Shown here: piece by piece, positions 14,028-21,815 of the stretch
Position numbering within the stretch: the stretch's first letter is position 1
Layout of the letters: the number at the start of each line of letters is the position of its first letter
NCBI RefSeq assembly: GCF_028690125.1
Contig: NZ_JAQVBV010000021.1
Span: 55,879 to 95,388, forward strand
Length of the DNA stretch: 39,510 nucleotides
Reading direction: 5' to 3'
From: Bacteroides sp.
Lineage (GTDB): Bacteria; Bacteroidota; Bacteroidia; Bacteroidales; Bacteroidaceae
The notes under the pieces: model-generated
Seen by the model: the letters and a program-made list of their open reading frames with translations, nothing else
What the model was told of the DNA's origin: nothing
The model's database searches: none
Program-made: the position numbers and the translations under genes

Positions 14028-14183
14028 TTATGGGGATGGTCGGATTGTTAGAATATTGTGTTCATCAAAGTATTCGTCACAGTCATTGATTTGATCTAAT
14101 GCAGTGTTGATTGCTTCTTCTTCGGTATCATCTTCAGCCCATAGGGTTTTTTCGAAGGTTATGGTAAATCCTTTTTGTGTCAT
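14028..14183 (-). CDS. DpnD/PcfM-like small protein, 51 aa
   Basis: TQKGFTITFEKTLWAEDDTE, then EEAINTALDQIND and a C-terminal strand (HNILTIRPS). It is the same beta-alpha-beta domain as 10891-11088 and the front modules of four larger genes. The start at 14183 follows directly after the upstream stop; an ATG at 14192 is also possible. Neither has a strong Shine-Dalgarno site, so coupling is likely. Confidence 0.55.
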   Translation of the reverse strand: MTQKGFTITFEKTLWAEDDTEEEAINTALDQINDCDEYFDEHNILTIRPSP

Positions 14184-14184
14184 A

Positions 14185-14475
14185 TTAAACATTTTCGTTA
14201 TTTTCTTCTTTAATGAGTTCGTTAAGAACAAGTTCCTGACAGAGTTGTGATCTTAGAAGGGTAATACGTCTAAGGTGTTCATGTTCTGTCATTTTCATAT
14301 TTCTTAATCGTCTATTTACTTTATTCATTGTTTCATTTAATTTTGTTATTTTATCAGATATCTCCATTCTCTCTGTATCCGATAATACCCAGTTGTCGAA
14401 AGCCGCATTTGAAATGGTTTCTAATGCGTTTTCAATAATTTTGATTCTTTTTTTATCATTTCTTTCAAATGTCAT
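14185..14475 (-). CDS. Coiled-coil protein, 96 aa
   Basis: Not recognised. Continuous helix-forming sequence with heptad-like repeats (KRIKIIENALETISNAA, EISDKITKLNETMNKVNRRL), so probably a dimeric coiled coil. Ends immediately before the next gene. Confidence 0.6.
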   Translation of the reverse strand: MTFERNDKKRIKIIENALETISNAAFDNWVLSDTERMEISDKITKLNETMNKVNRRLRNMKMTEHEHLRRITLLRSQLCQELVLNELIKEENNENV

Positions 14476-14868
14476 TTATTTTACCCACGTGATTTGTATA
14501 TCATCAATCATTTCGATGAATTCTATTTGTTCTGCCCATACGCGGAGGTATGCATTGACACGTTCATCAACGGGTGCATCTTCAGCTTCTGTGCGTTCTA
14601 GTGAGTTTACATTCCGGATGCATCCTTCTGTAACCAGATCTGTGTGTGCTTCGCTTCGGAACATGTATGTATCATCATTTGGAGTTTGCACAAGTTCCTG
14701 TGGATCAATACATCGTATACCCTTTGTAGATACTATTTTTGTCGGGAATATTAACGTTTTACTATTTGGAAGGATTCCCAGAGTTATTGTATTCACACCA
14801 GTATACGCTGCATCGTTGTTATGTAGGATTGCTGTAATAATCGATTTTTTAGATAATTTTATTTGCAT
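14476..14868 (-). CDS. Hypothetical protein, 130 aa
   Basis: Not recognised. Mixed alpha/beta with a short C-terminal helix and strand (LRVWAEQIEFIEMIDDIQIT) and no cysteine pair. It abuts the next gene with no gap. The ATG at 14868 follows AGAAGATAAAAATA, a weak site. Confidence 0.6.
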   Translation of the reverse strand: MQIKLSKKSIITAILHNNDAAYTGVNTITLGILPNSKTLIFPTKIVSTKGIRCIDPQELVQTPNDDTYMFRSEAHTDLVTEGCIRNVNSLERTEAEDAPVDERVNAYLRVWAEQIEFIEMIDDIQITWVK

Positions 14869-14911
14869 TATTTTTATCTTCTGTGAAGTGATTTTTATTA
14901 ATTTTTATAGA

Positions 14912-15076
14912 TCAGTAATTATACATTCCGATGGAGTATTTCCATGTTATAGCATGGATCGTCATAAATAAAAATGTTGTTAGATATGCGATAATGATGT
15001 TTTGGGTTGTTATTAGGTAGATGATGATTGTCGCCCAGATTATATTAAAAATTAATATTTTTGTTGGGTTGAACAT
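14912..15076 (-). CDS. Two-helix membrane mini-protein, 54 aa
   Basis: Sequence begins MFNPTKILIFNIIWATIIIY and continues LITTQNIIIAYLTTFLFMTI. Two membrane helices fit residues 6-22 and 26-45. No Shine-Dalgarno site is seen. It occupies most of the gap between 14868 and 15111 and is one of four such mini membrane proteins in the window. Confidence 0.55.
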   Translation of the reverse strand: MFNPTKILIFNIIWATIIIYLITTQNIIIAYLTTFLFMTIHAITWKYSIGMYNY

Positions 15077-15110
15077 GGTTGTTTCTCGGGAATTAAATCG
15101 AATTCAGGGG

Positions 15111-15533
15111 TCAGTAGGGATAACGGTAGGGGTATTTGGATCCGGTCGGATAGTATTCGATTCGTGTTTTCTGATAGATATCATAGAATACTGTTGCACA
15201 GGTGTTGCATTCGAAAGGAATCATGATTGTGTTATCTGAAGTACTAAATGATGCGGATCCTGATTTGATAATGTCGTTTGAATCACAGTTGGGGCATGTG
15301 TGATAGAGTATTATGGGGGTTATATATTCGTTTTGGAGAGTTCCGTATTTGGCTTTTGAGGGGATTGTTGGGTCTGGATTGAATTCTATGATATCTGAGA
15401 TATTATCATGATTGAATGTTGGAGGATTTTCGTTTAGTTCTGTTAAGATAATTTCTTTGGCTTGATCTTCTGAATCTGCCATGATCTGAAGGGTAACTTC
15501 AGCAGTTATACAATATCTTTTTTTCATCATCAT
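15111..15533 (-). CDS. DpnD-like domain fused to zinc ribbon, 140 aa
   Basis: Residues 1-50 are the DpnD-like module (RYCITAEVTLQIMADSEDQA and following). Residues 80-125 contain CPNC and CNTC, a zinc ribbon. The C-terminus is rich in Tyr/Pro (YYPTGSKYPYRYPY). The start at 15533 is set by the ATGA overlap with the upstream gene. Related by architecture to 11095-11430, but with a different ribbon. Confidence 0.65.
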   Translation of the reverse strand: MMMKKRYCITAEVTLQIMADSEDQAKEIILTELNENPPTFNHDNISDIIEFNPDPTIPSKAKYGTLQNEYITPIILYHTCPNCDSNDIIKSGSASFSTSDNTIMIPFECNTCATVFYDIYQKTRIEYYPTGSKYPYRYPY

Positions 15534-15838
15534 TCTTTGAAAAATTCGAGAAGTTCGTCGATTTTCGATTCGATATCTCTGTCTCCTCGGAACGAGATGC
15601 AGCAGTCTTCTGAACTCCAAAATCCACTAATTGTGCGAGTGTTGGTGTTGATTTCAATATGTGGACCGCCGGTTGCCATAATAAATATGATGTTCTGAGT
15701 ATTCCATCCTGTTTTGGATGAATATTGTGTGCGTTCAACTTCGATGATATCTTCAAGCAGGGTGTCGATAGAGTCGTCTCTGATCTGTTCGAGAACGGCT
15801 TCACAACTTTGTCTGAGTTTTTTGTAGGTGCTGTTCAT
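15530..15838 (-). CDS. Plasmid/phage-type protein with ATGGPH motif
   Basis: 102 aa. Contains IIFIMATGGPHIEINTNTRT followed by SGFWSS, a block seen in small proteins of archaeal and bacterial mobile elements with no assigned function. Both ends overlap neighbours as ATGA. The N-terminus is a helix (YKKLRQSCEAVLEQI). Confidence 0.6.
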   Translation of the reverse strand: MNSTYKKLRQSCEAVLEQIRDDSIDTLLEDIIEVERTQYSSKTGWNTQNIIFIMATGGPHIEINTNTRTISGFWSSEDCCISFRGDRDIESKIDELLEFFKE

Positions 15839-16065
15839 GATATACCTTTAATGGTTTTATGTGGTGTTTTTTGGAGTCTGCGGCTGATTGAGTGTTGTGC
15901 TGTTCCATTATACCAATCGGCATGACGACATGCTATTCCGCGAGATTCCGTTAATGATATATATAGTTGGGGAAGTTTTATTTTTGGTTTTGAAAGGGTG
16001 ATGGTTTGTTGGGGGAGAGAATAGATTAAAGAGGTTGATTTTTGAGGGATTGGGTGGAATTTCAT
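15835..16065 (-). CDS. Hypothetical protein, 76 aa
   Basis: Not recognised. The ATG follows GATGATCAC, a match to the 16S tail, and the stop overlaps the next start, so it is translated. Sequence is basic with no cysteine pair. The N-terminal half is beta-prone (TITLSKPKIKLPQLYISL). Confidence 0.5.
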   Translation of the reverse strand: MKFHPIPQKSTSLIYSLPQQTITLSKPKIKLPQLYISLTESRGIACRHADWYNGTAQHSISRRLQKTPHKTIKGIS

Positions 16066-16075
16066 GTGATCATCT

Positions 16076-16576
16076 TTATTTATGTAAATCGGATTTTTCT
16101 CTGATAGTTTCAGAGATTAATTCTGCATTTTTCATTTCGATATCAAGCCATTCGTCTTCGTGAGCTGAGAATCCGCAATTGCTACAATGGATGATGCTGT
16201 TGTGGTTGGGATCATAGATCCAGGGGCGCATGGTTGAAGGGAGCCGGGGTTTGCAGGAGTCACATGGGCAGTATTGAGGGTAGCTGCATTCCGGGCATAC
16301 GAATGCAATGCTTGTGATTCCTCCGGGGATATGGCTGCTGTTGGTTTCTAAGAAGTCGTTGTTGTTTCGGGAGATTCTGAGTTTGAGATGGGCTGAGGCT
16401 TCTGTCGAAGATGTGAAATAATTGCCGCTGATGAAGTGGGGGGTTGAGGGATTCTTTATTTCGATATGAGTGCTGTATTCGTTTTTGTGGTTCCATTTGA
16501 GAAGGACATATCTGAATGATCGATCGATATCTGATCCTTTTGACCAGGCTGATGCGTAAAGGATAGTGGGGTTCAT
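16076..16576 (-). CDS. Zinc-ribbon protein, 166 aa
   Basis: CPEC (about 94-97), CPCDSC (102-107) and CSNC (about 131-134) provide two or more zinc sites. Around the last pair, FSAHEDEWLDIEMKNAELI resembles the 'GF.A.eddWl' end of Lar-type zinc ribbons, but spacing is not diagnostic. The N-terminal 90 residues are beta-rich and unrecognised. It ends four bases into the next gene's frame. Confidence 0.6.
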   Translation of the reverse strand: MNPTILYASAWSKGSDIDRSFRYVLLKWNHKNEYSTHIEIKNPSTPHFISGNYFTSSTEASAHLKLRISRNNNDFLETNSSHIPGGITSIAFVCPECSYPQYCPCDSCKPRLPSTMRPWIYDPNHNSIIHCSNCGFSAHEDEWLDIEMKNAELISETIREKSDLHK

Positions 16577-17178
16577 GTTTTGTCTTCTGAAATCTCTTTG
16601 ATTTCGTACATTCCGTTTTCAATGGCAAGACCGATTGATCGGTATTCGTCAAGATAAGTATCGATATCTTTATCGTCGTCGTCGTCGTCTTCGATATAAT
16701 CTGCTGCGATTTTTCTGGATAGAGAATAAAAAGCATCAGTCATATTTAGAAGTTCAATGATAAGATTGAAATCGGTGAGTGTCCAGTGTTCGCGTGGGAG
16801 TTCATCTGGATATTCTCTGTTTGCGATTTTTAGTTTGTAAATGGATATGATGAATTCTGTTGATATTTTGAGTAAACGATCAATATTTTGAGTATTTGAG
16901 GGATAATTCCAAAGCCAGAGATCGTTAGGGGTTTTGATTTGATCGATACCGGTTTTTAATTCGGTGAGTTGGTTGTGTAGATCGAAAAGAGTAATATCAG
17001 AGGTTTCGTCTTCGATATTGGTTAGTTCGAATTTAGTTGATAATTTGGATCCGCATTTTGGACATTTGAATCGATAATATATATTGGTTTTATCGAATTC
17101 ATCTGAAGTGTAGTCAAGATCGGTGTTTTTGCATCTTGGACATTCCAGGATTTTGGGGTAAGAGGTATTTTTATTCAT
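16573..17178 (-). CDS. Zinc-ribbon protein with acidic tract, 201 aa
   Basis: N-terminal zinc ribbon: CPRC (residues 13-16) and CPKC (39-42). The rest is helical. A DDDDDDKDID tract near the C-terminus is encoded by a (cgt)n-like microsatellite at 16674-16690. Overlaps the previous gene's start by ATGA. Unknown function; may be a nucleic-acid mimic or adaptor (inference). Confidence 0.65.
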   Translation of the reverse strand: MNKNTSYPKILECPRCKNTDLDYTSDEFDKTNIYYRFKCPKCGSKLSTKFELTNIEDETSDITLFDLHNQLTELKTGIDQIKTPNDLWLWNYPSNTQNIDRLLKISTEFIISIYKLKIANREYPDELPREHWTLTDFNLIIELLNMTDAFYSLSRKIAADYIEDDDDDDKDIDTYLDEYRSIGLAIENGMYEIKEISEDKT

Positions 17179-17184
17179 GTTTTG

Positions 17185-17469
17185 TTATTCCAGGTTGGGT
17201 GGATTGATGTTGATGGTATCTGTGTGGAACCATACCTTGTAGCGATCAGGGTTTGCGAGAGCGTATTTGATGAAATTGATTGTGTCGGGATCTGATCTGG
17301 TGCTGGCAGGTTCATGAGAATCGAATTCAGATGGATTGTAGTTCTTTATCCAGATATAACCAGTTTTTGTTTTTTCATTGAAGATCGGGGTGCGAGTCCA
17401 TTTTACTGAACGTTTGCCGGTGACGACAATATGTTTGATTCCGTAGATGTTGAGACCGTTGAGTTTCAT
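17185..17469 (-). CDS. Hypothetical protein, 94 aa
   Basis: Not recognised. Start at 17469 (MKLNGLNIYG) behind GGAG at nine bases, rather than the earlier frame. Beta-rich: IKHIVVTGKRSVKWTRTPIF, TGYIWIKNYNPSEF. No cysteine pairs. Confidence 0.6.
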   Translation of the reverse strand: MKLNGLNIYGIKHIVVTGKRSVKWTRTPIFNEKTKTGYIWIKNYNPSEFDSHEPASTRSDPDTINFIKYALANPDRYKVWFHTDTININPPNLE

Positions 17470-17503
17470 TTTTTTATTCTCCATGTTTTTTTAAAAATTA
17501 TAT

Positions 17504-17962
17504 TCATACATTACATTGGGTTTTTTTGAGGTTTGATTTTCGGTGGTTTGTAGTATCAATACGATCGATATCTTTGCTTGTTGGAGGGTTGTCTTTCATT
17601 TCGGTAAGAGCTTGAATAATTGCTTTGTTTTGGTTTGTTGCTGTTACGGTGATGGTTTTTTTAAAGGTTATGTTGAACGTTTTTTGGTGGGTTTCGACAT
17701 AGTCACCCCATGAGCCGATTTGGTATGAGGTTCCGTCGTGGAATATTGTGGGGGAGTAGGTATCACCCATGTTGAGGTATACGAGATCCGGGTAGTCCGG
17801 ATAGAGGGATTCTACGCCATAGTTGTTTTTGATAAAGGGAGCGATACTTTTCAAAACTGTTGTAGGAGGTAACCAGGTTGTGCTGATAAACGATTGGATA
17901 TAATCTGCGTCGCCTTCAGCAATATCGAAATGTTTTTGGAGTTCGTGTGCAGTGATTTTCAT
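17504..17962 (-). CDS. Phage-type domain fused to DpnD-like C-terminus
   Basis: 152 aa. Start at 17962 is set by ATGA with the upstream zinc-ribbon gene. Residues 1-90 include LVYLNMGDTYSPTIFHDGTS and YQIGSWGDYVE, typical of a conserved mobile-element protein of unknown function. Residues 98-140 are a DpnD-like module (FNITFKKTITVTATNQNKAI). This is the only copy where that module is at the C-terminus. Confidence 0.65.
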   Translation of the reverse strand: MKITAHELQKHFDIAEGDADYIQSFISTTWLPPTTVLKSIAPFIKNNYGVESLYPDYPDLVYLNMGDTYSPTIFHDGTSYQIGSWGDYVETHQKTFNITFKKTITVTATNQNKAIIQALTEMKDNPPTSKDIDRIDTTNHRKSNLKKTQCNV

Positions 17963-18183
17963 TCTTTTTGCCCCTGGTTTTTTGGAAGGCAATCCAAGGC
18001 TGTAAGACCTTCGATATATTTGTTACATGTGCTGCAATAGATGCCTGTGCATCGGGCGTCATTGAGGTCGGGTTCGCCTGTGACGAATATTTTGTTTGAA
18101 TTAAGATATACAGGGATTTGAACTCGATCGAGAACTTCGATGATTTGTTTTGTTTTCTGTTTACAGTGAGGACAAATGAACAT
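17959..18183 (-). CDS. Zinc-ribbon protein, 74 aa
   Basis: CPHC at residues 4-7 and CSTC at about 50-53 form a zinc ribbon. AAGGAAG precedes the ATG by seven bases. It overlaps the next gene as ATGA. Confidence 0.65.
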   Translation of the reverse strand: MFICPHCKQKTKQIIEVLDRVQIPVYLNSNKIFVTGEPDLNDARCTGIYCSTCNKYIEGLTALDCLPKNQGQKE

Positions 18184-18251
18184 GGTTATTCTTCCTTGGT
18201 TATTTTTCCAATTTCGATATTGGTGATACAGACCTGTGCAAATATTGTGTT

Positions 18252-18578
18252 TCAGGTTGTGTTACAGTCTTTGCATTTCATGAAATGAGTGAATTGAGCT
18301 TGTTCGGTATCGCTGATGATATCTGTAGTTACGGTGTGTCCAGAATCGCATGAAGGGCAGTTGAAGGGACGGGGATATTTTGGAGTGGTTTCTTCGCATT
18401 CGGGATCGGTGAGGGAAAGGAGATTGTAATTTTTTGTATATTGCTGATTGCAGGAGGGACAGTAGATTGTAATATTGATCCAATCGTTGTATATATCTAT
18501 ATCTTCGATTTTGAAATTTTCGTGTCCACATATGTGGCATTGGGTGAGACAAAGAGAAGTTGGGGGGATAGGTTTTAT
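18252..18578 (-). CDS. Zinc-ribbon frame lacking a normal start codon
   Basis: About 108 aa if started at the ATA at 18576-18578. The frame opens immediately after the TAA (18582-18584) of the pentapeptide gene, in the same frame. No ATG, GTG or TTG occurs until near the C-terminus. Coding quality is clear: CHICG, CPSCNQQ, CPSCDSG and CKDC pairs make two zinc ribbons. AGGAAATT lies about eight bases before the ATA. It could be a rare AUA start, a stop readthrough, or a gene split from the pentapeptide gene. Confidence 0.5.
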   Translation of the reverse strand: MKPIPPTSLCLTQCHICGHENFKIEDIDIYNDWINITIYCPSCNQQYTKNYNLLSLTDPECEETTPKYPRPFNCPSCDSGHTVTTDIISDTEQAQFTHFMKCKDCNTT

Positions 18579-18581
18579 TTT

Positions 18582-19271
18582 TTAATTTCCTTTTAGTTTT
18601 TTGACATCAGTTCTGTGAAACTGGTTGGCGAGGGGGATGAGGCTGTTCTGGATTTCGGTGATCTCCGGATCGTCGCATTTTAATGCGCAGAAGTGGTAGA
18701 GAATCTGAATCGCGATTCGGCGATCAACGAGCATGTCGAGTGATCCGCAGTGGAGCGGGAGACAGGATAGATCAAGGTTTGCTCCGGTGAGGTTGGCTCC
18801 GATAAGGTTTGTTCCGGTGAGGTTGGCTCCGAAGAAGTTTGTTCCGGTGAGGTTCGTTTCTGAGAGATTGGCTTCGGAGAGGTTGGTTCTGGAGAGGTTG
18901 GCTTCGGATAGGTTGGTTTTGGATAGGTTGGCTTCGGAGAGGTAGGTTTTTGAGATATTAACATGGGAGAGGTTGGCTCCGAAGAGGTTGGCTCTGAAGA
19001 GGTTGGCTCCGAAGAGGTTGGCGTAGGATAGGTCGGCTCCGAAGAGGTTGGCGTAGGATAGGTCGGTGTTGGAGAGGTTGGTTTTGCTGAGGTCGGCTTC
19101 GGTGATGTCGGCTCCAGAGAGGTCTGCGTAGGATAGGTCTGTTTTGAATAAGTTAGCTTCTGAGAGGTTGGTGTTGGATAGGTTTGCGCATCTGCCGTTG
19201 TTGGGGTCGTTTAGCCATATTTCGTGGTTTTTTAAGATTTTATCGAGTTCGTTTTGGGTAAGAGTTTTCAT
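18582..19271 (-). CDS. Alternative product: pentapeptide protein alone
   Basis: 229 aa. In-frame ATG (residue 295) is preceded by GGGAG at eight bases, and the sequence from MKTLTQNELDKILKNHEIWL resembles the start of stand-alone pentapeptide proteins. The gene could make both the fusion and the repeat domain alone, or two ancestral genes have merged. Whether the internal site is used is unknown. Confidence 0.45.
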   Translation of the reverse strand: MKTLTQNELDKILKNHEIWLNDPNNGRCANLSNTNLSEANLFKTDLSYADLSGADITEADLSKTNLSNTDLSYANLFGADLSYANLFGANLFRANLFGANLSHVNISKTYLSEANLSKTNLSEANLSRTNLSEANLSETNLTGTNFFGANLTGTNLIGANLTGANLDLSCLPLHCGSLDMLVDRRIAIQILYHFCALKCDDPEITEIQNSLIPLANQFHRTDVKKLKGN

Positions 19272-20153
19272 CTTTTGTTCTCCCAGGTATTCGTTATCAT
19301 AAAATTCTGAGATGCAGACCGGTCGCCACCCCGAATCGTATCGGTCGTTTTCGTTTGCGTCCTGTATATAAGAGTCGTAAGCCTCGATTAGATCAAGGAA
19401 TTGTATTCGGGAAAGGTCTTTATAGGTTGGAAGGGTTGGTGAGGTGTTGTTTAGTGTTTCGGCTGTAGATTTGGCGTCGTTGATACAGTGTTTAATATCT
19501 CCGATATAACCCCAACACGAGTCTATAGGTTCGTTTTTGTTGTGAGGATCGTAAATTTCGAATCCATAACATTCGCCACGGAGATATGAATCGTATAATT
19601 CGATTTCGTCGTTAAGGATTTTCCGGAGTTCTTCGTCTGAATGACCTTCAGATTCTTTTTTTGCGTAGATGTATCCAATTTGTCCTGAATCCCAGGGATC
19701 GTTGAAGTTATGCGTGCTGATAGCAACTCCGCTATGATCGAAGAGGTAGAGCGGGAGGATGATACAATATTCGTCGATAATACTAAGGATGGTTTCGGGA
19801 TTGGTATAGTAGAGCTCTTCTGCACAGTGTGTGAGGACATCGGAGAGATCGTATTCTTCGTCACCATACTCGTCAAAATAGATGTCGATTGCCGGGATTG
19901 CGTCTGCAAGATCGTTGAGGATCTTGTTTTGAGTTTCGTCGTCGGCTGTGTCGATTACAGCAGTGAACATGTGTTCAAGGATATCTGCAGGGTTTTGTTT
20001 CTGGATATGACCGAGAGCGTACTTTCGGTGAGTGGTGATCATCGTACCTACGAGATCATACTCTTTGACGGGGTTTGTTGGGCATACGTCGTCGTTATGA
20101 ATCTCGACGAGAAGATTGTTGTGAATGAACGCATCTACAGGTTTGTCGCACAT
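18582..20153 (-). CDS. Phage-type N-domain fused to pentapeptide repeats
   Basis: 523 aa. Residues 1-290 contain LPLYLFDHSGVAISTHNF, then DPWDSGQIGYIYAKKE and DSCWGYIGD, a block found in phage proteins of unknown role. Residues 323-462 hold 28 pentapeptides of the A(D/N)LSx type, which form a right-handed quadrilateral beta helix; such proteins can mimic DNA (as in Qnr). A start with GGGAG eight bases before ATG lies inside the gene at 19271. Start at 20153 follows GAGGT. Confidence 0.85.
   Translation of the reverse strand: MCDKPVDAFIHNNLLVEIHNDDVCPTNPVKEYDLVGTMITTHRKYALGHIQKQNPADILEHMFTAVIDTADDETQNKILNDLADAIPAIDIYFDEYGDEEYDLSDVLTHCAEELYYTNPETILSIIDEYCIILPLYLFDHSGVAISTHNFNDPWDSGQIGYIYAKKESEGHSDEELRKILNDEIELYDSYLRGECYGFEIYDPHNKNEPIDSCWGYIGDIKHCINDAKSTAETLNNTSPTLPTYKDLSRIQFLDLIEAYDSYIQDANENDRYDSGWRPVCISEFYDNEYLGEQKMKTLTQNELDKILKNHEIWLNDPNNGRCANLSNTNLSEANLFKTDLSYADLSGADITEADLSKTNLSNTDLSYANLFGADLSYANLFGANLFRANLFGANLSHVNISKTYLSEANLSKTNLSEANLSRTNLSEANLSETNLTGTNFFGANLTGTNLIGANLTGANLDLSCLPLHCGSLDMLVDRRIAIQILYHFCALKCDDPEITEIQNSLIPLANQFHRTDVKKLKGN
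18760..19190. repeat. 15-bp imperfect tandem repeats
   Basis: The coding region for the pentapeptides is a run of roughly 28 units of 15 bases (type GAGGTTGGCTCCGAA on the plus strand). Several blocks are near identical, which suggests recent expansion by slippage or recombination. Confidence 0.8.
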
Positions 20154-20180
20154 GATACATTACCTCAATATTTTTATAAT

Positions 20181-20951
20181 CTATTCGGGATAAAATCGGG
20201 TATGGATTTTTAAACAGATATCGGCGATGATTTTGTTTGCTTTTTCGTAATCGCCGAGGGTGTTGGTTGAATTATTGTCTTCGGTGAATTTGAGAAGAAT
20301 GGGTAATGATGAATAGTGTTTGAAATAGTGAAGGTAATCGAGAATTGTTGAATGGTGAACGGTAGGATGTTTTGAATTGAGTTGTGTATGGAGAAAAGGG
20401 AGAATGGGTTGTTGTTTTGTTTCTGCAAGGAGTTTTATGAGAGGGTATTTGATGTTTTTGGTCCATAGTGAATGTTCTTTTGCAAGATTGATACTTAGTG
20501 TTGGATCCAGGTATATGAAATGACGTAGTGTATTTGTTGCGGTTTTTGTGATGTTTGGAGGGTATCGATCGGCATCGAGATAGCCAATGGTATAATCAGC
20601 GAATTTTGTGTAGTTGAGATCTGATATCAGGGAGAGAGCATATTCAATTATTGGGAGATCTTCGTCATCAAGGATCTTTTCCAGAGTTGATTTTGATTGG
20701 TTGTATATTGGATTGCAGTATTCGCAATATAAAACTGCTATTTTGTAGATTTGTTTAAATTCCTGATCTTCACGTGACCAGTTGTTGAGAGATAAGAGGA
20801 TGCGTCTGAATGCGGGAAGAGTGATTTTATCAAGATTTGATTCCAGGATGGTTGTGTGTAGTTTGATTGTTGATAAATACATACTGAATAATCCTGTGAT
20901 ATGATGATCGAAATTGAATTTTGGATGTGTATTTGTCATAATTTCTGTCAT
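20181..20951 (-). CDS. Helical-repeat (HEAT-like) protein, 256 aa
   Basis: Mostly helical in pairs of about 35-40 residues with a pattern like LxxILxDEDLPIIEYALSLI, NTLRHFIYLDPTLSI, YPLIKLLAETKQQPILPFL. It looks like a HEAT-like solenoid, though no single repeat is canonical. One CEYC pair at about 75-78. Next to the RNA ligase gene (45-base gap). Such solenoids often scaffold nucleic-acid enzymes. Start at 20951; a second ATG follows at 20939. Confidence 0.6.
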   Translation of the reverse strand: MTEIMTNTHPKFNFDHHITGLFSMYLSTIKLHTTILESNLDKITLPAFRRILLSLNNWSREDQEFKQIYKIAVLYCEYCNPIYNQSKSTLEKILDDEDLPIIEYALSLISDLNYTKFADYTIGYLDADRYPPNITKTATNTLRHFIYLDPTLSINLAKEHSLWTKNIKYPLIKLLAETKQQPILPFLHTQLNSKHPTVHHSTILDYLHYFKHYSSLPILLKFTEDNNSTNTLGDYEKANKIIADICLKIHTRFYPE

Positions 20952-20995
20952 ATGAATACCTCCATATTTTTATAATAATTTTGAGAATAAAAATA

Positions 20996-21799
20996 TTAGG
21001 AGTTGAGGATTGTTAAGTAATAAGAGACCAGATTTTTTGGAGGGCGAGCTTGATGTTTTTTGGCTTCTTCTGCAACAGCTTTACCTATAAGAGGCATTGC
21101 GGTTTTTATATTTGAGAAATGTCCTGGATGTTCGTCCCTGATACGGGTGATTGTCGAGTATACTTCTTCGTCGGGAAGATCGGGGATTAATGTGTTTGTT
21201 TGATCTGCTTTGTTTGTTGGGATTTTTTGAGGTTTGTCCGGTTTGATTTTGCAACGAGTGAGTAGGTCTGTTTTCAGGACATAACCTTCGATGTTTTTTT
21301 GGGTGGCTTCTGTTTTGAGATCGTTTATAAGGGTTGTGAGTTCAGATAATGAATTGACGATACCTGATTTTTCAATGGGGATGTAAGGGATATTGATCTC
21401 TTTAAAAGTGTTTTCAGCGAATTGTGGTTTCATGAATTGGTCCGGGATTCTATACAGGATATCAAATGCTTTGAAATCATAGTTTTTGTATGATGTTATC
21501 CTGCTTGGAGATTTTCCCGGTACGCAGATTTCGCCGTAGATAACAATGTCGCGATGATAATCCAGGTATTTTTCGAGGTCTGGGAACCAGTCGCATGATT
21601 TGATGTAGTTACTGAATTTGACATGCGCGGTTTCCATGGATCTTGATTGGATTGTAACTTTGTTTTTGATGAATGAGATGCCGATGTTTGATCCATCAAT
21701 CTTTTTCTGAATGTGATACGGGGTGTTTACGAATCGGGTTTCGATATCGTTGTGATGGTTGTAGTAGTGTATTGAAGGATATTTACGGAACTGATACAT
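20996..21799 (-). CDS. RNA ligase, Rnl2-like nucleotidyltransferase
   Basis: 267 aa. Motif I K-IDGSN with catalytic Lys33, a YGEIC motif III-type segment, FKAFDIL motif IIIa, EGYVLK motif IV and CKIKP motif V are all in order. These ATP-dependent ligases join RNA ends, typically to repair breaks; in phage T4, they repair cleaved tRNA. The C-terminal 60 residues are helical and differ from T4 Rnl2. Start at 21799 follows GAGGT by seven bases. The presence of two tRNA genes in the window fits an RNA-repair role, but that is inference. Confidence 0.85.
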   Translation of the reverse strand: MYQFRKYPSIHYYNHHNDIETRFVNTPYHIQKKIDGSNIGISFIKNKVTIQSRSMETAHVKFSNYIKSCDWFPDLEKYLDYHRDIVIYGEICVPGKSPSRITSYKNYDFKAFDILYRIPDQFMKPQFAENTFKEINIPYIPIEKSGIVNSLSELTTLINDLKTEATQKNIEGYVLKTDLLTRCKIKPDKPQKIPTNKADQTNTLIPDLPDEEVYSTITRIRDEHPGHFSNIKTAMPLIGKAVAEEAKKHQARPPKNLVSYYLTILNS

Positions 21800-21815
21800 G
21801 ATATGTACCTCGGGA

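Noticed and set aside
14393..14971. Plus-strand frame of 192 codons
   Set aside because: Antisense to 14185-14475, 14476-14868 and the membrane mini-gene; sequence is Ser/Cys/Val-rich as expected for a shadow.
18262..18552. Minus-strand frame starting MSHPMPHM
   Set aside because: The other minus-strand frame of this stretch carries four CxxC zinc pairs, so this Arg/Ser-rich frame is a shadow.
18760..19190. CRISPR-like array
   Set aside because: The regular 15-bp repeats are coding pentapeptides without spacers.
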